A DNA stretch of 18,245 bases from Endotrypanum monterogeii (GCA_000333855.2 CM007347.1:760005-778249); one strand, 5' to 3'. Counted from the stretch's first letter, positions 1 to 9,614 are shown. Notes: generated by a model from the sequence alone, not told the origin. Translations and numbers: made by a program.

Positions 1-484
1 TGGTCGATGTGATCCCGGGCACCGAAGGGTCCGCCTGGCACTCGCCCGCGTTGTAGATCGTGTACTCCGGCTCGCCGAAGTTCGCCAGCTCCTCCGGTGT
101 CGGGCGGATCAGCATGTTGTGCATGAACAGCGCATGGTACGGCCGCGTCGTCAGCACGCGCACCTTAAGACGATAGCGCTCGTCGTGCCCGGCAAAGCAA
201 TCCACGACAAACAGGTGCTCGCGCGAGTTCAGAAAGTCGAGCGCGCGCTTCTTTGCCTTCGCGAACGACTCCTCGCTCAGCTTGATATTCACGTTACCCC
301 AGTCCACGTTCGCGCGCACGTCCTCCGTGTCCACCACGCGCTTGTCGCGCGGCGAGCGGCCGGTCTTCGCGTACGACAGCACGCACAGTGCGCCGCGCGC
401 GCTCAGTCTCGTATCCTTCTCAAGCTTCAGTGCCCACTGCACCAGTTCGGGAACAGGGAGATTGCGGTGGATGATCGGGGCCAT
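1..484 (-). CDS. PEPCK: ATP-dependent phosphoenolpyruvate carboxykinase, N-terminal part (gene runs off the window)
   Basis: This enzyme interconverts oxaloacetate plus ATP with phosphoenolpyruvate, CO2 and ADP; in Leishmania and trypanosomes it is glycosomal and feeds succinate fermentation and gluconeogenesis. Only the first 161 codons are present; the coding strand leaves the window at position 1. The protein begins MAPIIHRNLPVPELVQW. Residues 40-48 read KTGRSPRDK, the family's N-terminal signature; Arg43 should match the substrate-binding arginine of bacterial PckA. Later come FAGHDERYRLKVRV, HALFMHNMLIRPTPEEL and YNAGECQADPSVPGITST, all typical of the ATP-type enzyme rather than the GTP-type. 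Kinase motifs 1 and 2 and any C-terminal glycosomal signal lie outside. ATG at 484-482 is the first ATG after the predicted splice site at 851/850, so the start looks firm. Family call is from recognised motifs; location is family knowledge. Confidence 0.93.
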   Translation of the reverse strand, partial: MAPIIHRNLPVPELVQWALKLEKDTRLSARGALCVLSYAKTGRSPRDKRVVDTEDVRANVDWGNVNIKLSEESFAKAKKRALDFLNSREHLFVVDCFAGHDERYRLKVRVLTTRPYHALFMHNMLIRPTPEELANFGEPEYTIYNAGECQADPSVPGITST

Positions 485-560
485 GGCTGATGTTGGGAGT
501 TGTGCTAGGGAAAAATATATGTTTCTTAACGGTTTTGTTCAGAAGAAGCCTTTCCTATCG

Positions 561-565
561 ATATG

Positions 566-598
<33 letters not shown>
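561..598. repeat. TA-rich microsatellite
   Basis: Alternating TA with a few TG interruptions, ending in nine or more uninterrupted AT units. It lies in the predicted 5' leader of PEPCK and adds no ATG on the sense strand. It is probably length-variable between strains. Confidence 0.9.
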
Positions 599-602
<4 letters not shown>

Positions 603-849
603 GTGACGACTAACGTTGCAGATAATATATTCTTTGTGTCTTTGTGGCTTCGGTGCTTTTTGCGGATGTGCTGGTTTTGTTTCGGTTGATTTCCAATGTC
701 TTTTGTGTTTTTTTTGTTTTTTGTTTAGTGTGTGTGTGTTTGTATTCGGATATGAAATCCAGGCCTTGTTTGGTTTTCTTTTATGAGAGAACTATTCAAA
801 GAGAAAAAATATTTCGAGAGTTTTTTGTGTGTGTGATAGCAAAAAGAGC

Positions 850-960
850 CTTTGGATGAGTGCATGTGTGGAGAGGAGAGGGGAGTGTAGGTTTTTTGGG
901 TGGGAGGGTGCATGTTCGTGCCCACCGATGATGATGGAGAGGGGGAAGAGGAGGGCAGAA
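850..960 (-). promoter_or_regulatory. Candidate spliced-leader acceptor for PEPCK
   Basis: On the minus strand the stretch from about 960 down to 852 is pyrimidine-rich (runs at 957-930 and 885-870) and contains no AG. The first AG is at 851/850. Splicing there would give a leader of about 365 nt with no ATG before the PEPCK start at 484; an ATG does occur just upstream of the acceptor at 865-863. A second, shorter tract (809-797, ending in TAG at 794-792) is an alternative site. Kinetoplastid mRNAs get their 5' end by trans-splicing at such sites; use of this one is inferred. Confidence 0.45.
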
Positions 961-1607
961 TCTCAGGACGAAGTAAGGAACTTGATGAATGGAACGGAAA
1001 TAATGACCGAAAGAAAAAAAGGAGCCACCGCTGTGGTGCGGAGCGTAATATTTCTGGACGAGCTGCGCTCCAAGGGTGCTGCGTGTCATGGAATCTATAC
1101 CTCTGTCGACTCGGTGGCGTAGGGGCAAAGATGGAAATAGCGGCTTTTACAGGGACTCAATGCTCACGGAAAAGAGACCACGGTGGCTCACGTCTTCTCA
1201 GCGGAAAGCTCGGGTTTGTAAATACAGCAAAGATCCAGGTGAGAGCACACCCGCTAGCCTTCCTTTTCTGTTGCGAGAAGGGTGAGGGGGTGGTAGGGAG
1301 TGGGACAGGGGGAAGAGCAGAAGGGTCATCGATATCTGTGAAGTATGTTTGGTGTTGCGAGAGGATCCTCTCAATTTGGGGTCGCATGGTCTGACCCAGC
1401 GGATCGAGAAAAAAAAAAAAAAGATCTCACCATTGGAAAAAAAAGCGACGTACTCAACAAACAATTGAGAAAGAGAATGGAGACGGAGAACAGAAAAAGG
1501 TGGGGGAAATAAAATCATTAATTTTTCTTTTTTTCTTAACAACTGAGAAACATCAAAGGGTCAAGGACGCGGAGTTGCATTATATTAACGACTCTTCAAA
1601 AAGGGTA

Positions 1608-1609
<2 letters not shown>

Positions 1610-1646
<37 letters not shown>
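1610..1646. repeat. (GT)18 microsatellite
   Basis: About 18 uninterrupted GT units on the plus strand (CA on the transcribed strand), within the probable 3' UTR of the coiled-coil gene. Confidence 0.95.
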
Positions 1647-1648
<2 letters not shown>

Positions 1649-2055
1649 ACGCGCGGAGAGTGCTGAAGAAATAAAGCACAGTGTGCCTTTCCGCTACACA
1701 TGCAGAAGCGAAGTAAGAGAAACGGGAACCACAAAAAAAAAAAAAAAATAGAGGGGAAAGGAGGAGGAGGGAGTACCATATGAGGGATAAACCCTAACAG
1801 AAATCTAACACCACAGCCCTTTGAAATATTTAAAAAAACTGAAAATGAAAACAGCAACAAGATCAACAGTAGAATCATACCGAAAAAAAAAAGGAGAGGA
1901 GCGGAGTGGCCAATCAAACCCAACTCGGAAAATCGTTGCGTCTTCTTCACCTGCCCTTTAGTGGCAATCAAACACACATGCCATTTAACACATGTTTCCC
2001 CAGCAACGCCACAAATCGCACCCACCCATTCACCCACCACCCCTGCAATGCACGC

Positions 2056-2057
<2 letters not shown>

Positions 2058-2093
<36 letters not shown>
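2058..2093. repeat. Compound (TA)n(GA)n microsatellite
   Basis: A TA run (2058-2076) passes directly into a GA run (2077-2093). It lies in the probable 3' UTR of the coiled-coil gene. The GA part is a CT pyrimidine tract in the transcribed sense. Confidence 0.93.
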
Positions 2094-2719
2094 CCTCACA
2101 ATGAAATTGTCAATGGAGACAGAAAAAACGCTTCAAACATCGAGGCAGTCGTTTTGGGGTTTCACAATTATATGCATGGATAAGCTACTGTCACTCAGCA
2201 TACACACTGAGAGACTAGAGTCAGAGCGGTACGCCCCAGCGACGGTACATGCGACTCGAGAAAGAAAAAATCAAGACGAGCAGGTGAAGAGGTGTAACAC
2301 TCGAAGTAGCGCAACTTTCAAAAGGGGGCAATAGCGAGATCACCACTGGAGATCGAGCCATCCCTACGGGAAGCAGATTGAAGAAGTGAAACGCTGGCGG
2401 AGGAACGACTAGCGGAGGCAAGGAAAAGGATAAAAAAGATGAGGAGTGGCAAATTTTCTCAAAACATGTTTAATCATAACAAAAATAATCTCTATGATCG
2501 AACGCAGAAGCGATTCTTGTGGGAGAAAGAGAGTTGTTTTCCTGCCGCCGCCCCCTCTTGGCCACTAGAGCAATGTTGTCTGCACGCTCGGGGACAGATA
2601 TTAAAATTTGAAAGCGAGTCCTCTCTCATCGAAGATGCGCATAGTCCCACCCGCACACAGATGCATTCACCACATGCCTTGACAAGGCGGAGTTCTTTGT
2701 CGGAAGGTAGTAGTGGGTA

Positions 2720-5700
2720 TTAAGTGCGGCTTCTTTTTCGTGATGAGGTACCAGCGGAAACCTTACCAGTAGAACCCCTTGGCGACGACGACGCAGACGA
2801 CACACGGTTTGTCGACAACGATGAGCGACGCACAGAGCTGCCCCGTGTGCTCCTCTGAGTATTGGTGCCGCCAGTTCGCCGAGAAGTCGCTGGAAGAACC
2901 TCATTATCGGCTGAAGGGCCTACATTTTTTCGCATGTCACCATTCTCATGGATTTTCACAGCCTCGTCGAGGCACGGTGCAAGCGGTACTGGCGACGCCA
3001 TGGCAACAGAGGTGTACGCTTCAGTAAGTGTTGCGGAAAGCCTTCTCGGCGTCAGCTGATTCAGGGGCGGTACACTCGGTGATGACACCTTTGTGTTGAG
3101 TGCGTCCGTTTCGTTGGAGAGCGATGGGGTCGTATTGAGGCGTCCACTGCATTCCCCGCCTCCGCGCATGGCGGTGGTCGTAAGTGTATTGATGGTGTCG
3201 GTATACTGAGCCACCAGGCCCTCAGCGCGCTCCAACGCGGCTGCTTTCGCGACCAACTGATCCCTCAGCGTGTCCGTAGCCGCCCGGGATTCCAACTGCG
3301 CAGCCTGCACTTTCTCAAGCTCGACTTCTCGGTCGCGCACGAGAGCCTGCAAGTAGTTCATCCTATCGGTCAGAACATCTGTCGCCGATGGTCCCGAAGG
3401 AGGAGGAGTCAGGGAAGCAGATCCCCTGCAAGACATTGCAAGACTACCACGACGGCTGCGAATAGCCCCGCTGTCCTCTGATCCTGCTCTGTACTGTGCC
3501 TGTGTGGCCACCAGATGTGTTGTGATGTCGGTGAGACTCTCTCGCAGTGCCTCCTGTCGCCGCGCCACCTCCAACTCGGGAGTCGCTTGGCTCAGCAGGA
3601 GGTCCCGAAATTTCAATTTTTGCTCCTCCAACTCGGCCTCCCGCACCTTCAGCTGCTGACGAAGCTGCTTCAACTCCTGCATCGTGCCGTCACCCGCGGC
3701 TGCTGTCATGCGCTCCAGCTGATCGTGGCGCAGCTCCAGCTCCGCGTAGTCTGCACGCAGGGCGTCTAGATCACCGCGCAGTTGTTCAGCCTCTCTAGCC
3801 CTCGGTCGCAGCTCACTGAGTTCCTTCTCCAGGGTCGCGCAAGAGAGCTGGAGTGTCGCCTCGCGCCCCTTCAGATCACGTGTCTGTCGACGAGTGCGCA
3901 TGAGATCTGCCTGCAAGCTGGACACCTGCAGGATCTGGGCCTGCTCGATGGTTTCTGCTATAGAGGGTGACCTCGTGTTGGGCTGCGATGCAATCCGGGC
4001 AGAGACTACTGCCGGCGATAATGAGGCTGGGGTCACTGACTCCCTCACCTCAGCGGCAACACGGGAACTACCCTCCAGAGAACGCAGCGAGCGCAGCAAC
4101 CGATCCACGTCATGGGTAAGTCGGCGGTTCTCATCTTGCAGCGTGCGCACCAGGGCCTGTTGCTCCTTCATGTCGTCCTCGACTGCGGATAACTGCTCCT
4201 CCGCACAGAGTCGCGAAGCTGTCGCACGCGCTTCAGCTCGTCGTGCTTCCACGACCTCCGCAGTTGTAGTTGCCATCCTTTGTTTTAGCTGCTCTTCAAA
4301 CTCGGCCTGGACAGATACAATTTTCTTCGTTGCGTCATCAATGGCGGCGGACAAGTTATCAGCGCGGTCCCGCTCAGTGATTGCCTCGCTTGCCAATGCA
4401 TCCATGGCAAAGCGAACGTTACCCAACTCCACATCTTTTTCCGCCAAGGAGACACGAAGATCGGCGATAGTCCTCTTTGCAGACGCTTGTTCGCAAAAGA
4501 GACGTGCCAACGTAGCCTCCGCGCGACTTCGGGGCACCGCACGGCACATGAATGACGCACTCAGCCCACATTCCTGACAACCGTCCTCCGCTTCTATTGC
4601 GTCGTGGCCCTCTCCTGTTACCGCACCGCTCCTTCGACGGGAGCGACGCCTCGCAGGCCTACCTCCCCCGTCATTGAGACCACTTGTGATCGCACCCGAA
4701 TCCAAGACCTCGAGGCGCTGCTCCATCGTTGCAACCCACTCAAGCGCCTCATCCCACGGCGACAGCGCTTCACCTATCTTTGCTGTCGTGCAGCGTCCAC
4801 CTATCGGTTGTGCCGCGGAGCCACGGGAAGTCGCCGTTTCTTCCTGTTCCATATACCCGTCGGCACCTCGAGCGGAATGCGCCGCACCGGCCACTACCTC
4901 GAGAACACCACAAAAGACATTCGACATGTCCACGATATGCGCCATGCCCAGGCGCACCTCTCTCGTCTGCGCAGCGAACGCGGAGGTGGTCGCCTCGAGA
5001 GCGTCTTTAAGGCGCTCCGCCTCATCCAACAGCACATCCTGCTGCCCTATTGCGCGATCAACCTCTTTTTGGGTGGCCACCAGCTGAGCACTCAAATCCT
5101 CTTTGTCCACAATCGCGGTTGATAAGGACTTCTGCAACATCGCCACACTTTCCGCAAGTGCCATCTTCTCCGCACTGTGCTGCGCAGCATCCCCATTCAA
5201 CTCCTCCACCAACACCTCTTCCTCTGACAAACGGTCCAGTGCCTCATCCAACGCCCGCTGCACAGCTTCACCTCGCACCAAAACCTCTGATAATTCCCCT
5301 TCTCTATGCTTCAATGCTTCTTTTACCGCAGCAATTTCCACCTCGACGGCCTCACGGCGCTGCACCTCCGATGCGCACCGCTCCTCAAGCGACACGGCGG
5401 CGCCCTCCACGTCCGTCTGCCGCGACGCGAGAGTCGTCACGGCAGCGCGCGAGGTCGAGAGCTTTTCCTTCAGGTCCGCGTTCTCTGTAATCAGCGACGC
5501 CACCTCAGCCTGCAGCTGCTCCACCGCGTGCTGCTGCTCCGCGATTCGCACACGCTGTGCATCCTCGGAAGCACGCAGCTCCTTCTCTTGGGTCTGCGTC
5601 GCCACGAGCTCGTCCCTCAGAGCCATCACGATCTCCTCCAGGTGCGCCAGCTGCGCGACCCCGGCGGCCTTGTCCTCGGCCAGCGCACGAGACTGCGACT

Positions 5701-8700
5701 CCAGCTCAGCCTCCACGCGGTCGCGGTTCGCCTGCATTTCAGCAATCTCTTCGCGAGCAGCCTCAAGGCTTGCTAGATGCTCAATACCCTTGGCGGCAGT
5801 CACGTTGGCGGCATCGAGCGCCTCCCGCAACCTCACAACCTCCGCCTCGGCGGCCTCGCGGCGCTGCACCTCCGATGCGCACCGCTCCTCAAGCGACACG
5901 GCGGCGCCCTCCACGTCCGTCTGCCGCGACGCGAGAGTCGTCACGGCAGCGCGCGAGGTCGAGAGCTTTTCCTTCAGGTCCGCGTTCTCTGTAGTCAGCG
6001 ACGCCACCTCAGCCTGCAGCTGCTCCACCGCGTGCTGCTGCTCCGCGATTCGCACACGCTGTGCATCCTCGGAAGCACGCAGCTCCTTCTCTTGGGTCTG
6101 CGTCGCCACGAGCTCGTCCCTCAGAGCCATCACGATCTCCTCCAGGTGCGCCAGCTGCGCGACCCCGGCGGCCTTGTCCTCGGCCAGCGCACGAGACTGC
6201 GACTCCAGCTCAGCCTCCACGCGGTCGCGGTTCGCCTGCATTTCAGCAATCTCTTCGCGAGCAGCCTCAAGGCTTGCTAGATGCTCAATACCCTTGGCGG
6301 CAGTCACGTTGGCGGCATCGAGCGCCTCCCGCAACCTCACAACCTCCGCCTCGGCGGCCTCGCGGCGCTGCACCTCCGATGCGCACCGCTCCTCAAGCGA
6401 CACGGCGGCGCCCTCCACGTCCGTCTGCCGCGACGCGAGAGTCGTCACGGCAGCGCGCGAGGTCGAGAGCTTTTCCTTCAGGTCCGCGTTCTCTGTAATC
6501 AGCGACGCCACCTCAGCCTGCAGCTGCTCCACCGCGTGCTGCTGCTCCGCGATTCGCACACGCTGTGCATCCTCGGAAGCACGCAGCTCCTTCTCTTGGG
6601 TCTGCGTCGCCAAGAGCTCGTCCCTCAGAGCCATCACGATCTCCTCCAGGTGCGCCAGCTGCGCGACCCCGGCGGCCTTGTCCTCGGCCAGCGCACGAGA
6701 CTGCGACTCCAGCTCAGCCTCCACGCGGTCGCGGTTCGCCTGCATTTCAGCAATCTCTTCGCGAGCAGCCTCAAGGCTTGCTAGATGCTCAATACCCTTG
6801 GCGGCAGTCACGTTGGCGGCATCGAGCGCCTCCCGCAACCTCACAACCTCCGCCTCGGCGGCCTCGCGGCGCTGCACCTCCGATGCGCACCGCTCCTCAA
6901 GCGACACGGCGGCGCCCTCCACGTCCGTCTGCCGCGACGCGAGAGTCGTCACGGCAGCGCGCGAGGTCGAGAGCTTTTCCTTCAGGTCCGCGTTCTCTGT
7001 AGTCAGCGACGCCACCTCAGCCTGCAGCTGCTCCACCGCGTGCTGCTGCTCCGCGATTCGCACACGCTGTGCATCCTCGGAAGCACGCAGCTCCTTCTCT
7101 TGGGTCTGCGTCGCCACGAGCTCGTCCCTCAGAGCCATCACGATCTCCTCCAGGTGCGCCAGCTGCGCGACCCCGGCGGCCTTGTCCTCGGCCAGCGCAC
7201 GAGACTGCGACTCCAGCTCAGCCTCTAGTGCACTTATTTGCAGTTTGTAGTTGTTCTCTACACGGAGGTGCTCTAGTTGTACTGTTGATATGGTGTCATT
7301 CATACGTTCAATGCATTGACGTGCCTCCTCTAGAGCTGCCACCTCCTCTGGCTGTCGGAACACGCCGCGACGTTCGTTTTCCCGAGGATCGGTGGTGTTT
7401 CTGGAATCCGACGAGTCAGTAGGTCGCTCCATTTGTGAAGGCGATAATAATTTACCGGGATGTCGCGTCTCGTTTAACTGACGCAACTCGAGGATGGCGT
7501 CGTCCCGGTCCCGAAGAAGAGCATCACGCTGAGCACGTAGGGTAGCGAGCTCGTTCTTGAGTGCAGACCGTTCAACAGCCTCATCGCTTTCTCTGAGTGG
7601 GGATGCTGTGCGCGTTACATCGACGTCTGTCTGGCTGTCACCACGCTGCTCGTCGCTGCGCCGCTGCAGTCGATCGTCATTTTCAAACTCATCCATGTGG
7701 CGGCGAAGCTCGTTTACCTGGTCTTCTAGGTTTGTACGCGTGTTTCGGAGATCTTCAACCTCCGAGGACATGCTGAGCAGCTGCTGTTGTGCCATGCGAA
7801 GGTTGTTAGCCAGTCCCTGGTTTCCATTGACCGCCGCATCTAGCTGTTTCTGGCGTAGCTGGTTCGCCTCTTCTGCCAGCTCTAGCTCCTTCTGCAGGTG
7901 ATGAACGAGGGACTGCATCTGCTCATTGCGTGCCTGAAGGGTATTTTTCTCTTCCATGCCCAGAGCGAGAGAGCTGTGAAGCTCCTCTTGCGCCTGACGA
8001 GCGCTCGCATATTCATGTCGCTCTTTTTCCCGCAGTTCAGTTATTTGGGCCTCTGCCTTGGCAAGGGCAGCTGTCACATCGTTGTAAGAGGACTGAAATA
8101 CGGCGTAGTCCGACTTGGATATGGGAGCGCGCTGGGTGAGAGCAGCCACGAGCTCATCTTCGGAGGCCTGCATCTCCGTACACCGCTGCCGCAGCTGGAA
8201 AATTGTGTCGAGCAGCTCTGTACGATCGGCAGCGGCGGCAGCAATCGCCTCTGTGTGGGCAGCCAGCGCCGCATCATGAGCTGCGCGCTCCTCCTCAAGA
8301 CGGTGGCTGAGAGAAGCGTTGAGAGAACGCAGCTCCTCAAGCGTGGCGCGCAACTCGACAGCCACCACCTCCTCCGAATCTTGCCCCCCACCGCTGTTCA
8401 GTGGATCCCTCGACAGCGAGCACTCAGTTGCTGCTCCATCCTCCACAGGAATGTTGATGCTATGCCGGGCAGACGCAGCCCCAGCAGTGCTGGTGCTGCA
8501 GCGTTGTAGAGATGCTGCAGCTACCCTCTCGTAATCTTGTTGAAGTTCACGCATCTGTGCCTCCTTGAGAGTCAGCTGAGATTGGTAGAAGTGCAAAGCA
8601 AGCGAGGAATCATCGCTGCTGAGCACCGACATCTTGGCCTGCATGTTACGGAGACGGCCCTCCACCTCAGCGAGTTGCTCCCGGAGTGTTGTATTCTCCT

Positions 8701-9325
8701 CGTGTACACCTAGCAACGCCTTGCTCGCTCTCTCCCGCTCACGTCGAAGCAGATCGACCTCCACATACCTGCTTTGTAGCTCCTGCTTCAAGTGAGCCAC
8801 CTCGCTACGGTATTGATCACGCTTTGCGTACGCCTCTTGAAGATGTGCAGTGAACTGTTTGGATGCGTCCTGGAGGTGAGAGGCATAAATGTAAAGCTCA
8901 TCGCTGCTGAGGCGATCAATGTCGCGCTGAGCTAGTGACATCAAGTCGCCGGCCACGGTACGGGTTGGGAACCGCTGCCAAGCAGGCACACCACTGGTGG
9001 CTGCATACACAACCGACGACGTCGGTACACCGAAACCTGAGAAACCTGCAGTGGAAGAATCGCAAGGCCGTTGCATTGATGGCGCTGCTGCTACCGCTGC
9101 TGGTACTGGTGGAACCACAGGTACGCGCGACTGCGCCAGCTCTCGCACACTGATTGGCCGCGCAAGGTCGGCTGAAAGCACACCTGCAGGAAGTGAATGT
9201 GCGGGTGGTGCAGAGTACGAGGAAGAAAGTCGATTACCCGCCCCGCACAAAGCAGGTGACCGCTCGTCGCAGAGGAGCGAGGAGCCTTGTTGCCCACTGG
9301 GCGAAGCAGAGCTGTTAACCCACAT
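2720..9325 (-). CDS. Giant coiled-coil protein with tandem 168-residue repeats
   Basis: A 2,201-residue protein with no recognisable catalytic domain. Residues 1 to about 130 are Ser/Ala/Pro-rich and non-helical. From about 135 the sequence is almost continuous Glu/Gln/Arg/Ala/Leu coiled coil (for example LEEERAAHDAALAAH, LREQLAEVEGRL). Residues about 701-1324 are 3.7 near-identical 168-residue repeats. A break near 1455-1600 holds a basic patch (RPARRRSRRRS) and a cysteine cluster (CQECGLSASFMC). More coiled coil follows to about 1990, then a Ser/Thr/Arg-rich tail ending SSRKRSRT. The start is well supported: an in-frame TAA lies 24 nt upstream (9352-9350), and this is the first ATG after the predicted acceptor at 9818/9817. 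The architecture suggests a cytoskeletal, flagellar or basal-body scaffold, but that is inference; myosin-, FAZ- or golgin-like proteins would look similar. Basic patches could also act as nuclear signals. The ORF is certain, the function unknown. Confidence 0.93.
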   Translation of the reverse strand: MWVNSSASPSGQQGSSLLCDERSPALCGAGNRLSSSYSAPPAHSLPAGVLSADLARPISVRELAQSRVPVVPPVPAAVAAAPSMQRPCDSSTAGFSGFGVPTSSVVYAATSGVPAWQRFPTRTVAGDLMSLAQRDIDRLSSDELYIYASHLQDASKQFTAHLQEAYAKRDQYRSEVAHLKQELQSRYVEVDLLRRERERASKALLGVHEENTTLREQLAEVEGRLRNMQAKMSVLSSDDSSLALHFYQSQLTLKEAQMRELQQDYERVAAASLQRCSTSTAGAASARHSINIPVEDGAATECSLSRDPLNSGGGQDSEEVVAVELRATLEELRSLNASLSHRLEEERAAHDAALAAHTEAIAAAAADRTELLDTIFQLRQRCTEMQASEDELVAALTQRAPISKSDYAVFQSSYNDVTAALAKAEAQITELREKERHEYASARQAQEELHSSLALGMEEKNTLQARNEQMQSLVHHLQKELELAEEANQLRQKQLDAAVNGNQGLANNLRMAQQQLLSMSSEVEDLRNTRTNLEDQVNELRRHMDEFENDDRLQRRSDEQRGDSQTDVDVTRTASPLRESDEAVERSALKNELATLRAQRDALLRDRDDAILELRQLNETRHPGKLLSPSQMERPTDSSDSRNTTDPRENERRGVFRQPEEVAALEEARQCIERMNDTISTVQLEHLRVENNYKLQISALEAELESQSRALAEDKAAGVAQLAHLEEIVMALRDELVATQTQEKELRASEDAQRVRIAEQQHAVEQLQAEVASLTTENADLKEKLSTSRAAVTTLASRQTDVEGAAVSLEERCASEVQRREAAEAEVVRLREALDAANVTAAKGIEHLASLEAAREEIAEMQANRDRVEAELESQSRALAEDKAAGVAQLAHLEEIVMALRDELLATQTQEKELRASEDAQRVRIAEQQHAVEQLQAEVASLITENADLKEKLSTSRAAVTTLASRQTDVEGAAVSLEERCASEVQRREAAEAEVVRLREALDAANVTAAKGIEHLASLEAAREEIAEMQANRDRVEAELESQSRALAEDKAAGVAQLAHLEEIVMALRDELVATQTQEKELRASEDAQRVRIAEQQHAVEQLQAEVASLTTENADLKEKLSTSRAAVTTLASRQTDVEGAAVSLEERCASEVQRREAAEAEVVRLREALDAANVTAAKGIEHLASLEAAREEIAEMQANRDRVEAELESQSRALAEDKAAGVAQLAHLEEIVMALRDELVATQTQEKELRASEDAQRVRIAEQQHAVEQLQAEVASLITENADLKEKLSTSRAAVTTLASRQTDVEGAAVSLEERCASEVQRREAVEVEIAAVKEALKHREGELSEVLVRGEAVQRALDEALDRLSEEEVLVEELNGDAAQHSAEKMALAESVAMLQKSLSTAIVDKEDLSAQLVATQKEVDRAIGQQDVLLDEAERLKDALEATTSAFAAQTREVRLGMAHIVDMSNVFCGVLEVVAGAAHSARGADGYMEQEETATSRGSAAQPIGGRCTTAKIGEALSPWDEALEWVATMEQRLEVLDSGAITSGLNDGGGRPARRRSRRRSGAVTGEGHDAIEAEDGCQECGLSASFMCRAVPRSRAEATLARLFCEQASAKRTIADLRVSLAEKDVELGNVRFAMDALASEAITERDRADNLSAAIDDATKKIVSVQAEFEEQLKQRMATTTAEVVEARRAEARATASRLCAEEQLSAVEDDMKEQQALVRTLQDENRRLTHDVDRLLRSLRSLEGSSRVAAEVRESVTPASLSPAVVSARIASQPNTRSPSIAETIEQAQILQVSSLQADLMRTRRQTRDLKGREATLQLSCATLEKELSELRPRAREAEQLRGDLDALRADYAELELRHDQLERMTAAAGDGTMQELKQLRQQLKVREAELEEQKLKFRDLLLSQATPELEVARRQEALRESLTDITTHLVATQAQYRAGSEDSGAIRSRRGSLAMSCRGSASLTPPPSGPSATDVLTDRMNYLQALVRDREVELEKVQAAQLESRAATDTLRDQLVAKAAALERAEGLVAQYTDTINTLTTTAMRGGGECSGRLNTTPSLSNETDALNTKVSSPSVPPLNQLTPRRLSATLTEAYTSVAMASPVPLAPCLDEAVKIHENGDMRKNVGPSADNEVLPATSRRTGGTNTQRSTRGSSVRRSSLSTNRVSSASSSPRGSTGKVSAGTSSRKRSRT
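5355..7225 (-). repeat. In-frame tandem array, 3.7 copies of a 504-bp unit
   Basis: The sequence repeats with a period of exactly 504 bp from 5355 to 7225 (1,871 bp). Reading in the gene's direction, copies 1 to 3 are complete and copy 4 stops after about 360 bp. By eye I find only two kinds of difference: an A/G site at 5488, 5992, 6496 and 7000, and one private change in copy 2 near 6612. To the left, similarity fades quickly, with mismatches at 5354 and 5346; to the right it ends sharply at 7225/7226. The unit is 168 codons, so the frame is kept, and 168 is 24 heptads, so coiled-coil phase is kept too. Confidence 0.97.
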
Positions 9326-9598
9326 ATGGAGATGGTGTAACTCCCCTCTTTATATATTATAGATGTGGACTCTTTTTTTTCTTTTTAATTCCCCGCTCCC
9401 TGTGTGCCTCTGTCCGGTCCCGCTCGACACTTCTGATGCTCGCAGCAGCTTTCAATACACCGTGTAAACTCGTTACGCGCCTACCCGTGTTCAGCGTAAA
9501 GCACGGGTTCTTTTTTTTTCAGCGCCACACTTGCGGTTACTTCTGTGCCTAGCGGCGTGTGTGTGTGTGCGCTTGTCTGTACGGCAAAGAAGCAGAGA

Positions 9599-9614
9599 AT
9601 ATATATATATATAT
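9599..9614. repeat. (AT)8 microsatellite
   Basis: Eight AT units in the predicted leader of the coiled-coil gene, about 30 bp from a short GT run at 9556-9569. Confidence 0.85.

Larger units (their letters stand above)
485..2719. other. Spacer between coiled-coil gene and PEPCK (3' UTR plus 5' leader), no gene seen
   Basis: This 2.2-kb spacer is AT-richer than the genes and is packed with simple sequence. It has a TA run at 561-598, a TG run near 728-740, A runs at about 1411-1424 and 1733-1749, a GT run at 1610-1646 and a TA/GA run at 2058-2093. Purine-rich plus-strand stretches at 870-885, 930-957, 1750-1772 and 1880-1905 are pyrimidine tracts in the transcribed sense. The part next to 2719 should be the 3' UTR of the coiled-coil gene, and the last 365 nt or so the PEPCK leader. 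Short open frames here are built from the microsatellites and have no recognisable product. At this length it could carry a degenerate SIDER-type retroposon, but I could not recognise one. Confidence 0.7.

Noticed and set aside
485..2719. SIDER-type degenerate retroposon or snoRNA cluster in the long spacer
   Set aside because: I could not recognise a signature end, target-site duplication or paired boxes; a sequence search would be needed to say more.
1906..2723. Small plus-strand frames near the coiled-coil gene's 3' end
   Set aside because: They run through TA/GA repeats, oppose the transcription direction and resemble no known protein.
3894..4577. 227-codon plus-strand frame
   Set aside because: Antisense shadow of the GC-rich coiled-coil gene, with no recognisable domain and no splice signal before it.
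5103..7250. 715-codon open frame on the plus strand across the repeat array
   Set aside because: It is antisense to the coiled-coil gene and open only because one stop-free 504-bp unit, divisible by three, is repeated. Its product is Ser/Ala/Cys-rich low complexity, as expected from the complement of Glu/Ala/Leu codons.
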